Source of the DNA: an uncultured Lachnospiraceae bacterium
GTDB lineage: Bacteria > Bacillota > Clostridia > Lachnospirales > Lachnospiraceae
Length of the DNA stretch: 35,857 nt
Assembly: GCA_951800145.1 (NCBI GenBank)
Contig: CATOJE010000035.1
Coordinates: 1 to 35,857, forward strand
Reading direction: 5' to 3'
Shown: piece by piece, positions 19,426 through 25,348 of the stretch
Layout: the number at the start of each line of letters is the position of its first letter
Numbering within the stretch: the first letter of the stretch is position 1
Notes under the pieces: generated by a model
What the model was told of the DNA's origin: nothing
The model's input: only the letters and a program-made list of their open reading frames with translations
Databases searched by the model: none
Program-made: the position numbers and the translations under genes

Positions 19426-19469
19426 AAAGTGACAACCTGTCACTTATAATAATGACAGGTTGTCACTTT
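19426..19469. promoter_or_regulatory. Paired TetR operators forming a 17-bp perfect dyad
   Basis: Two 17-base arms (19426-19442 and 19453-19469) are exact reverse complements around a 10-base AT-rich centre. Each arm itself contains a small palindrome, GTGACA-acc-TGTCAC, of the size bound by a TetR dimer. One site lies in the promoter spacer and the other covers the start point of the efflux operon. Confidence 0.85.
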
Positions 19470-19474
19470 GTCAA
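19446..19474 (-). promoter_or_regulatory. Promoter of the efflux operon
   Basis: On the minus strand a consensus TTGACA (19469-19474), a 17-base spacer and TATTAT (19446-19451). One operator fills the spacer, so repressor binding would block polymerase directly. Confidence 0.85.
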
Positions 19475-19501
19475 TGGTTTTTATCAAATTTTAACAATTT
19501 T

Positions 19502-20179
19502 TTATGCGCTCCGCTCCTTGATGTTTCTGGCGACCGTCAGCTGCTGATTATCGATATGCTCCCGCACTGCACTTTTTGCTTCTGGAATATTATGGCTTTT
19601 TAGCGCCCGGAGAATGCGTTCATGCTCTACCACCAGAATCTGACGTTTATCCTCATCCTTTATGTACTCCAGCCGGTAGCGGTACATCTGCTCCCGGAGA
19701 TTATTTAAAATCTGTACCAGACGGCTGTTCTCTGTCGCCTGGTAAATCACATCATGATACCGCTCATCACTTTCCGCGATATCCATGGGATCCCCTTTTT
19801 GGATTGCCTCTGCAAAGGCCTCCTCTGCCCGCTCCAGCTCCAGTATGGTTTCTCCGGAAATCCGGTTGCAGGCCAGCTCGATAGCCAGCTCCTCTAAGGA
19901 TCTGCGAACCTCCAGTACCTCTCTTAAACTTGTCTCAGAAATATTTGCCACCTCTGCTCCCTTTCGGGGAATCATTAAAACCAGCCCCTCCAGTTCCAGC
20001 TTCCGGATCGCTTCCCGGATAGGGGTACGGCTCACTCCCAGCCGCTCCGCCAGCTGGATTTCCATCAGCCGCTCTCCTGGCTTTAGCTCTCCCTTTAAAA
20101 TCGCCTGACGCAATGTATTAAAAACCACATCCCGCAAAGGCAGATATTCATTCATCGTTACTTTAAAGTCGCTTCCCAT
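19502..20179 (-). CDS. GntR-family regulator, FadR/FCD subgroup
   Basis: The 225-residue product has an N-terminal winged helix (about 12-75; LAERLGVSRTPIREAIRKLE) and an all-helical FCD domain (about 82-215). The FCD metal/ligand residues D138, H142, H186 and H208 are all in place, so it probably binds a metal-assisted carboxylate ligand. It follows ispE by 27 bases and must share its transcript. The upstream promoter has two TTGTATACAA-like sites of the FadR-subgroup type, consistent with autoregulation. No obvious metabolic target gene lies in the operon other than ispE. Start: GAGGAGG before the ATG. Confidence 0.9.
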   Translation of the reverse strand: MGSDFKVTMNEYLPLRDVVFNTLRQAILKGELKPGERLMEIQLAERLGVSRTPIREAIRKLELEGLVLMIPRKGAEVANISETSLREVLEVRRSLEELAIELACNRISGETILELERAEEAFAEAIQKGDPMDIAESDERYHDVIYQATENSRLVQILNNLREQMYRYRLEYIKDEDKRQILVVEHERILRALKSHNIPEAKSAVREHIDNQQLTVARNIKERSA

Positions 20180-20206
20180 AAAACCTTTCCTCCTCGCTGC
20201 ATTCCT

Positions 20207-21106
20207 CTATGATTCTTCCTGTCTCGTATTATAAAAATTCGTTCGGTACACCTGCTTTGCCAGCCTGGACCGTGTTCCGTACCGAAGCTCCTCATATACC
20301 CTCTGGGCGGCGTCCGGATCCGTAAAAAGCCCGAATACAGTAGGCCCGCTTCCGCTCATCAGAGCATTCAGGGCTCCGCCCATTTTCATTACCTCCTTGA
20401 TCTCCTGGATTACCGGGTAGCGCTCTGCTGTCACCAGCTCCAGTACATTCCCAAGCTTGTCCGCCACCTGGGGCAGATCCTGGGCCTGTATCGCCGCTGT
20501 CATCCCGTCGATATCCGGGTGCTGCTCAGGCTTTAGTTCATTAGCATGGAGGTTTTCATACACATATCTGGTGGAAACGCTGATTCCCGGCTTTGCAATC
20601 ACCACATGGCACTGGGGCATGGGGGGCAGAGGCGTCAGCTTCTCGCCGATGCCCTCAGAGAGCGCGGTTCCCCGCATAATGCAGTAGGGCACGTCTGCGC
20701 CGATTTTTACCCCCCGCTCCATCAGTGCTTCTGTGGAAAGTCCCAGCTGGAACATCTTATTCACCCCAAACATCACTGCCGCTGCATCACTGCTCCCCCC
20801 TGCCATGCCGGCTGCCACAGGAAGGAATTTTCTCAGCTGGATATGCAGCCCCTGCTTTACTGAAAATTCCTCCATCAGAAGCTGCGCCGCCCGATATGCC
20901 AGATTATTTTCATTTACCGGCAGGTAGGTTAAGTTTGTCTCTACTGTGATCCCGGGTTCTCTTTTCCGCAGTAAATCCACCTGATCATAAATTCCCACAG
21001 TCTGCATGATCATCCGCACTTCATGGTATCCGTCCTCCCTCTTCCGGAGCACATCCAGCGCCAGGTTAATCTTCCCATATGCCTTTAGCTTTAAATGATT
21101 TCCCAT
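20207..21106 (-). CDS. ispE: 4-diphosphocytidyl-2-C-methyl-D-erythritol kinase
   Basis: GHMP-family kinase of the MEP isoprenoid pathway; it phosphorylates CDP-methylerythritol in the cytosol. The 299-residue length is usual. Seen are the N-terminal AYGKINLALDV with catalytic K12, the Gly-rich ATP loop PVAAGMAGGSSDAAA (96-110), catalytic D138 in GADVPYC and the C-terminal MSGSGPTVFGLF block. Start: AGAGGT shortly before the ATG. First gene of a two-gene operon with the GntR regulator. Confidence 0.96.
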   Translation of the reverse strand: MGNHLKLKAYGKINLALDVLRKREDGYHEVRMIMQTVGIYDQVDLLRKREPGITVETNLTYLPVNENNLAYRAAQLLMEEFSVKQGLHIQLRKFLPVAAGMAGGSSDAAAVMFGVNKMFQLGLSTEALMERGVKIGADVPYCIMRGTALSEGIGEKLTPLPPMPQCHVVIAKPGISVSTRYVYENLHANELKPEQHPDIDGMTAAIQAQDLPQVADKLGNVLELVTAERYPVIQEIKEVMKMGGALNALMSGSGPTVFGLFTDPDAAQRVYEELRYGTRSRLAKQVYRTNFYNTRQEES

Positions 21107-21148
21107 AATTACCTCTTACTTTGTGTTCTGTGTTCAAAATACATTATT

Positions 21149-21158
21149 TTGTATACAA
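21149..21158. promoter_or_regulatory. Putative GntR operator 1
   Basis: TTGTATACAA is a perfect 10-base palindrome matching the GTnTAC core bound by FadR-subgroup GntR proteins. It lies in the ispE leader, downstream of the promoter. Confidence 0.5.
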
Positions 21159-21171
21159 TATCCTTATGGAG

Positions 21172-21200
21172 AGTATATGACATTTTTCGTCATATTTCAA
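21172..21200 (-). promoter_or_regulatory. Promoter of ispE and the GntR gene, with palindrome in spacer
   Basis: On the minus strand TTGAAA (21195-21200), 17 bases, TATACT (21172-21177). A perfect inverted repeat ATATGAC/GTCATAT (21175-21181 and 21189-21195) spans the spacer. Confidence 0.75.
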
Positions 21201-21208
21201 GTATTTTT

Positions 21209-21218
21209 TTGCATACAA
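21209..21218. promoter_or_regulatory. Putative GntR operator 2
   Basis: TTGCATACAA matches operator 1 in nine of ten bases. It lies just upstream of the -35 box, so the two sites flank the promoter. Confidence 0.4.
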
Positions 21219-21244
21219 AAAGAGCCCGCTCAGCAGGCCCTTTT
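21218..21244 (-). terminator. Rho-independent terminator of the YesL-type gene
   Basis: A 12-pair stem including two G:U pairs (21218-21229 with 21233-21244), with a 3-base loop and a U-run on the minus strand, starts 8 bases after the stop codon of the YesL-type gene. Confidence 0.8.
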
Positions 21245-21252
21245 CTCACTAC

Positions 21253-21987
21253 TTATTCATCCTCCTGTGCCTGCTGTGTGCTCTTAGGCGCCACGATCGC
21301 CACATCCTCCAGGATAGGCCGCAGCTCGCCGCTGTCCTCTCCATTCTCATCCTCGGGAATATATTTCTTAAAAATACCATTAAAAATATAGGAATTCACA
21401 AAAGCAATCAGCGGGACGCCAAAAAGCAGAGCCAGCACGGTAAACTGAGGAGCGTAAAAAACAGACAAATATCCCATAAGCACGAGGGCCGCATCCAATA
21501 CCAGGATCCCCAGGGTGCGGAACAGGTGACGTACTGACATAAACAGCGCGTTAAACAGTGTCCGCTTTATGGGATTATAAAACCGGCTCTGGAGGGGAAA
21601 TGCAAAGGTAAATACAAAAATCCAGATAAAGGACAGCGCGCCGATGGCTGCCATAAAGACCGTGCGTATCATAGAGCTCCCGGTAAGGACATTCAGCAGA
21701 AAGTACAGATCAAAGGCTAAAATCACCCCGGTGGCCAAAAGAATCAGCCAGATCACCGTAGCCTGCTTAAAATTTTCTTTGAAGGACTTAAAAAAGGACT
21801 TAATGGTATACCCGTCATCATCCCGGGCCAGCTTCAATGTGACATAGTACAAGGCGGTGGTGGATGCGCCGATGGTAAAAATCGGAATGCTGCACACAAT
21901 CCACAATACATTTAACATCATAAGGTCCCCGAACTTCCCGATATAGCGCCATACCGGATTATCATAATTAAATATCCCCTGAAACAT
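21253..21987 (-). CDS. YesL/DUF624-family membrane protein
   Basis: The 244-residue protein has a DUF624-type N-terminus (FNYDNPVWRYIGKFGDLMMLN, first part quoted) and about five or six hydrophobic segments (near 20-45, 75-100, 105-130, 165-185 and 190-210). A short acidic tail follows. YesL-like proteins are often found with carbohydrate ABC transporters, but their role is not known. Here it stands alone, divergent from an anchored unknown protein. Start: AGAGGT before the ATG. A promoter with a downstream palindrome precedes it. Confidence 0.85.
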   Translation of the reverse strand: MFQGIFNYDNPVWRYIGKFGDLMMLNVLWIVCSIPIFTIGASTTALYYVTLKLARDDDGYTIKSFFKSFKENFKQATVIWLILLATGVILAFDLYFLLNVLTGSSMIRTVFMAAIGALSFIWIFVFTFAFPLQSRFYNPIKRTLFNALFMSVRHLFRTLGILVLDAALVLMGYLSVFYAPQFTVLALLFGVPLIAFVNSYIFNGIFKKYIPEDENGEDSGELRPILEDVAIVAPKSTQQAQEDE

Positions 21988-22016
21988 GCTATAAACCTCT
22001 TTTCTGACTGTATTAC

Positions 22017-22037
22017 AAGCTTTATTACTTAAAGCTT
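22017..22037. promoter_or_regulatory. Palindrome at the start point of the YesL-type gene
   Basis: AAGCTTTA (22017-22024) and TAAAGCTT (22030-22037) form a perfect 8-base dyad with a 5-base centre, directly after the -10 box. The position suits a repressor site; the protein is not known. Confidence 0.45.
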
Positions 22038-22066
22038 AGTATAGCGGACTTTTAGGAAAAAATCAA
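22038..22066 (-). promoter_or_regulatory. Promoter of the YesL-type gene
   Basis: On the minus strand TTGATT (22061-22066), 17 bases, TATACT (22038-22043). Confidence 0.7.
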
Positions 22067-22115
22067 ATTTTCTTGTGTATTTCATAAAAATTTTACAACC
22101 ACCTCCGAAAAATTG

Positions 22116-22124
22116 TGATACAAT
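22116..22124 (+). promoter_or_regulatory. Extended -10 of the anchored unknown gene
   Basis: TGATACAAT at 22116-22124 on the plus strand, 44 bases before the ATG. The nearest -35-like hexamer, TTTACA at 22092, is too far away (21 bases) to be certain. Confidence 0.45.
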
Positions 22125-22167
22125 AAGAAAACATATCATTGAAACAACATCTGCAAGGAGATAAATT

Positions 22168-22854
22168 ATGTCAATCAAAGAACAGCTGAAGGCAGAAGGT
22201 AAACGGGAGAGAGAGAAGTTAAAGCAAATGACCTGGGGGGACCGGCTCTGGTATATCTGGGAATATTATAAGCTGCACATGCTTGCCCTGGCAGCAATTT
22301 TCTTCGTTCTCTATCTGATAGGAAATATGATTTACAATTCCACCTTTACCACCCAATTATCCTATCTTGTTATCAATAATACTTCTACGGGCATCACAAA
22401 TTTCGAAGCATTTGATCAGGAGTTTAAGGAATCTATGGGATATGGCAAGAAGGACCGGATAACCTCCGACGATTCTATCCATCTCCGCCATTTGGAAAAT
22501 GGTACAGAGATTGAGTATGCCAATATGGCGAAAATTTCCGCCATGGTTGCCACCGGAGATCTGGACCTGATGATTTCTGACCCTGTTAATATCGATCACT
22601 ATATGGAATTAGAAGCCTTCATGGATCTGCAGCAGCTCCTTCCTGATGATTTGTGGGAGCAGGTGAAGGACTCTGTGTATTATGCAAAGGATTCTCAGGG
22701 CCAGTCCATTCCCTGCGGGATCGACCTAAGCCTGACCTCCATTCCGGAAAAGACCGGGATTGCCATCGAGCCAGGTTACATCAGTGTTATGACCGGCACT
22801 ACCCACGCCGATACCATATTGTCCTGGATCCGCTTTGTTCTGCAGCCACAGTAA
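22168..22854 (+). CDS. Membrane-anchored extracytoplasmic protein, unknown
   Basis: The 228-residue product has a charged cytoplasmic N-terminus of about 35 residues, one transmembrane helix (about 38-58) and an outer domain of about 165 residues. The outer domain (ISAMVATGDLDLMISDP..., ELEAFMDLQQLLPDD) recalls part of a solute-binding-protein lobe, but is too short for a whole one. I do not recognise a named family. Start: AAGGAG seven bases before the ATG. It is divergent from a YesL-type gene, a family linked to sugar transport, which fits a sensor or accessory role (inference). Its last 56 bases overlap the convergent GNAT gene. Confidence 0.7.
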   Translation: MSIKEQLKAEGKREREKLKQMTWGDRLWYIWEYYKLHMLALAAIFFVLYLIGNMIYNSTFTTQLSYLVINNTSTGITNFEAFDQEFKESMGYGKKDRITSDDSIHLRHLENGTEIEYANMAKISAMVATGDLDLMISDPVNIDHYMELEAFMDLQQLLPDDLWEQVKDSVYYAKDSQGQSIPCGIDLSLTSIPEKTGIAIEPGYISVMTGTTHADTILSWIRFVLQPQ

Positions 22855-23506
22855 AGCCGCAGTCCTCTGCCAGCCTCCGGGAGGGGATATTCCCCTTCCG
22901 GATTTTTATATATACCGGACGCTCCAGATTCTCCTCCACATAATGAAGCACTCCTGCCACCGCCTCTCTCCCAAATCCCTTCTGTCTTTCTCCGGGGCAG
23001 ATCCAGTAGCCCATCTCCAATCCTCCAGGCTTTCCCGGATCCTTCTCTGCTGCCTCCTCCTGCCAGTCCCAGACGCCGGCCGCTCCCAAAAGAATTCCCC
23101 GGCGCTTTTCCACTACTGCCCAGATGCCGTATTCGTAAAATGGATACTGGCAGGCACAATAGGATAAGAATTCCTGATACTCAAAAAAAGCAGGAAATCC
23201 ACCCTCCCTCAGGATTTCCCAGTCCTCCGGGATCAGCTCTCTTACTGTCAGCCGCCTGGTCTCTGTAATCCTCCAGGGCAGTCCCCGGTGCCGTCTGACA
23301 ATCCGCTCCAGAAGCTCCTCTGTGATCTCTTCCTCCTCCTGGATCAAATAAGGCACCCCAAAGGGCGCCTCCAAAAGATTAGCCGGGTCATAGATACCAA
23401 GAATGGCCCCTCCGGCTGCTTTTGCAGCCAAAAGGGCCGAAGGCTCATCGGAAACCACCACCGTTTCTGCCATTCCCTCAACTGTGATGGAAAGCTCTTT
23501 TCTCAT
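22799..23506 (-). CDS. GNAT N-acetyltransferase with an extra N-terminal domain
   Basis: The 235-residue protein has a C-terminal GNAT domain (about 84-235) with the acetyl-CoA loop RQKGFGREAV (174-183) and RimJ/RimL-like C-terminal KGNIPSRRLAEDCGF. Residues 1-75 are not part of a standard GNAT domain; VVVSDEPSALLAAKAAGGA resembles the last motif of HAD-family proteins without their catalytic residues. The acceptor substrate is unknown. Start: ATG at 23506, eleven bases after GGAG and two bases after the cyclophilin stop codon, so translational coupling is likely. A GTG at 23515 is too near the ribosome site. Confidence 0.82.
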   Translation of the reverse strand: MRKELSITVEGMAETVVVSDEPSALLAAKAAGGAILGIYDPANLLEAPFGVPYLIQEEEEITEELLERIVRRHRGLPWRITETRRLTVRELIPEDWEILREGGFPAFFEYQEFLSYCACQYPFYEYGIWAVVEKRRGILLGAAGVWDWQEEAAEKDPGKPGGLEMGYWICPGERQKGFGREAVAGVLHYVEENLERPVYIKIRKGNIPSRRLAEDCGFTVAAEQSGSRTIWYRRG

Positions 23507-23508
23507 AT

Positions 23509-24027
23509 TCAGCACTTCTCCGGTTCCGGATAGGTCTCACCAAAGGTATCCACCGTGACCTTTGCCATCCTCTGAGGCTTCATCGGCCGGTCACTGTAAT
23601 CTGTGCGGACCTGAGCGATTTTATTTACCACATCCATCCCCTCGATTACCTGGCCGAAGCCGGCATAGGCGCCATCTAAATGGGGGCTTGTCTCATGCAT
23701 GATAAAGAACTGGGAGCCAGCGGAGTCTGGTGACATGGCTCTGGCCATGGAAAGCACGCCAGGTGTATGGTTTAAATCATTCTGGAAGCCATTCTGCCTG
23801 AATTCTCCCTTGATGGAATAGCCTGGGCCGCCCATTCCGGTTCCATCCGGACATCCTCCCTGAATCATAAAGCCTGCAATCACCCGGTGGAAAATCAGTC
23901 CGTCATAAAAGCCATTCTGCACCAGGCTGATAAAATTATTCACGGTATTTGGTGCAACCTCCGGGTACAGCTCTGCCCGAATCACATCGCCGTTCTCCAT
24001 CTCAAACGTTACAACTGGGTTTTTCAT
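23509..24027 (-). CDS. Cyclophilin-type peptidyl-prolyl isomerase
   Basis: Catalyses cis-trans isomerisation of X-Pro bonds. The 172-residue product is a single cyclophilin domain without signal peptide or anchor, so it is cytosolic. Active-site blocks FHRVIAGFMIQGG (46-58; R48, F53, Q56) and SAGSQFFIMH (about 102-111) are intact. Start: AAGGAG ten bases before the ATG. It heads a two-gene unit with the GNAT gene. An extended -10 (TGCTATACT) lies 41 bases upstream. Confidence 0.94.
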   Translation of the reverse strand: MKNPVVTFEMENGDVIRAELYPEVAPNTVNNFISLVQNGFYDGLIFHRVIAGFMIQGGCPDGTGMGGPGYSIKGEFRQNGFQNDLNHTPGVLSMARAMSPDSAGSQFFIMHETSPHLDGAYAGFGQVIEGMDVVNKIAQVRTDYSDRPMKPQRMAKVTVDTFGETYPEPEKC

Positions 24028-24067
24028 CTCTCATTTTCTCCTTAATAATTATCGTTCCTGCTGTTAC

Positions 24068-24076
24068 AGTATAGCA
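24068..24076 (-). promoter_or_regulatory. Promoter of the cyclophilin-GNAT unit
   Basis: On the minus strand TGCTATACT is an extended -10 (TATACT at 24068-24073). The -35 region is poor. Confidence 0.55.
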
Positions 24077-24193
24077 TATCTTAGACATCTTGAAAACCCA
24101 TGGAAATTGCCTACCGACAGATGTTCACATTTTGTTCAAAAATCTTTTAAAAAACTTTCATATCCCCATCATGATTTCTTCACGATTTGCCGA

Positions 24194-24330
24194 TATACTT
24201 TAACCATAGCAAATAAAAATTGCTTATAAGATTTTTTTCATAATACTCGGGCTGATTAACTGATATCGTAATCAGCTCTCCTCCCTTTTTCTAACATAAA
24301 GGAGCTCTCCTATGGAGAGCTCCTTTCTTT
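24194..24330 (+). ncRNA. Candidate small RNA with exposed CUCCUCCC segment
   Basis: The 333-base gap 24028-24360 has no coding frame. On the plus strand it holds TATACT at 24194-24199 (weak -35 near 24172). Three stems follow: AGCAA/TTGCT near 24208-24225, GCTGATTA/TAATCAGC at 24251-24258 and 24269-24276, and a 13-pair terminator stem at 24298-24326 followed by TTCTTTTTC-type bases. Between the second and third stems an unpaired TCTCCTCCCTTTTT would be complementary to ribosome binding sites. Predicted length is about 125 bases. The terminator might instead belong only to the lipoprotein gene, so this is a candidate. Confidence 0.4.
24298..24326. terminator. Strong terminator hairpin between candidate sRNA and lipoprotein gene
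   Basis: AAAGGAGCTCTCC (24298-24310) and its exact complement (24314-24326) leave a 3-base loop. The plus-strand U-tail (CTTTCTTTTTC) is much better than the minus-strand one (TTTATGTT). It can end leftward transcripts of the lipoprotein gene, whose stop is 34 bases away. Confidence 0.8.
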
Positions 24331-24360
24331 TTCAGATAAAATCCCAGATTTTTTGCACAC

Positions 24361-25206
24361 TTATTCGATGCCTTCTGCCACAGCATTTTTATTCGTCAGG
24401 CTTCCCTCATAGATGACCTCTACCTCATCACCGACAGAATAATCAGACACAACCACATTATCCCCTACCGTGAAGGTAAACTGGGTCCCGTCGGCTGCTT
24501 CTATGGTAAGCGAAGCATCCGAGGCAGACAGCAGGGTGCCTCTTATCGCATTGTAGGTGGCTTCCGCATCCCCGGAGCCCTCCTCGGTAATAACCCGGAG
24601 CGCCACGCCCTGATTCAGGGTGCCCAGATAGGTGATCTCCACATACTCGCCTGCTCCCAGGCCTTTTTCTCCTGTTACCACTTGGGCAATGTTCGTGGAA
24701 AAGGTATAGCTCTTCTGATCCTCCATCTCCACCGTCACCGAATCATCTCCTGATTCGGTAATCACTCCGCTGATTACTGGATCCATCATCTCCCGCATGG
24801 CAGCAGAGCTGATGATCTGATAGGATTCTGCTTTTTTTACTGGAAGCGCTTCATCCAGAAATACCACCTGAATTTCATCACCTTCGCCTACCTCCTGATC
24901 GCCGCTCTTCGTCTCCGCATTCTTCAAATCGATTTGATACTCTTCCTCATCCTGACCCTTTAAGGTCACTGTTTTTTGATCCACACTCTCTACCAGGCCG
25001 GTTATCACCATCTTCTCTGCTTTTGCTCTGGTGGTTTCCTCAGCCTTTGTTGTCTCCTCCTTTATCTCCTCCTTTGTCGTCTCTGCTGCTTCCTCTGTGG
25101 TACTCTGAGTAGCTTCCGGAGACGTATTTTCAGTAGTTTTCGGTGCGCAGGCTGTCATGACAATCGCTGCACAGACTGCCGCTAAAATCGTACATTTTCT
25201 TTTCAT
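24361..25206 (-). CDS. Lipoprotein with three repeated beta domains
   Basis: The 281-residue product has a lipoprotein signal with C20 in VMTAC. A Glu/Thr/Lys-rich linker (21-65) leads to three similar domains of about 65-70 residues, starting near 68 (ITGLVESVDQKTVTL), 146 (ISGVITESGDDSVTV) and 216 (IRGTLLSASDASLTI). Each has the pattern of a small beta barrel ending GDEVEVIY-like, resembling DUF5666-type modules. Function unknown; it should sit on the outer face of the membrane. Start: ATG at 25206, with AAGGAG about 11 bases upstream; the GTG four codons earlier abuts that site. It lies 142 bases after the large surface protein on the same strand. Confidence 0.75.
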   Translation of the reverse strand: MKRKCTILAAVCAAIVMTACAPKTTENTSPEATQSTTEEAAETTKEEIKEETTKAEETTRAKAEKMVITGLVESVDQKTVTLKGQDEEEYQIDLKNAETKSGDQEVGEGDEIQVVFLDEALPVKKAESYQIISSAAMREMMDPVISGVITESGDDSVTVEMEDQKSYTFSTNIAQVVTGEKGLGAGEYVEITYLGTLNQGVALRVITEEGSGDAEATYNAIRGTLLSASDASLTIEAADGTQFTFTVGDNVVVSDYSVGDEVEVIYEGSLTNKNAVAEGIE

Positions 25207-25348
25207 ACAATAAAACACTCCTTACCTGTTGATTTTTTACTTCGGTGCAAGGATATTCTACTATATATTTTTTAAGAAAATGAAGGTATCTTTATTAATT
25301 TAAGTTTTATTTTTTATGAAAATAAGTTTGAATCTCCCCTTATTTTTC

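Noticed and set aside
24240-24297. Small leftward gene behind the GGGAGGAGAG-like sequence
   Set aside because: The strong ribosome-site-like stretch on the minus strand has no usable start codon at proper spacing; it is better explained as the complement of the C-rich loop.
25207-25348. Terminator after the large surface protein
   Set aside because: Only a 6-base AATAAG/CTTATT stem followed by T bases was found, too weak to support.
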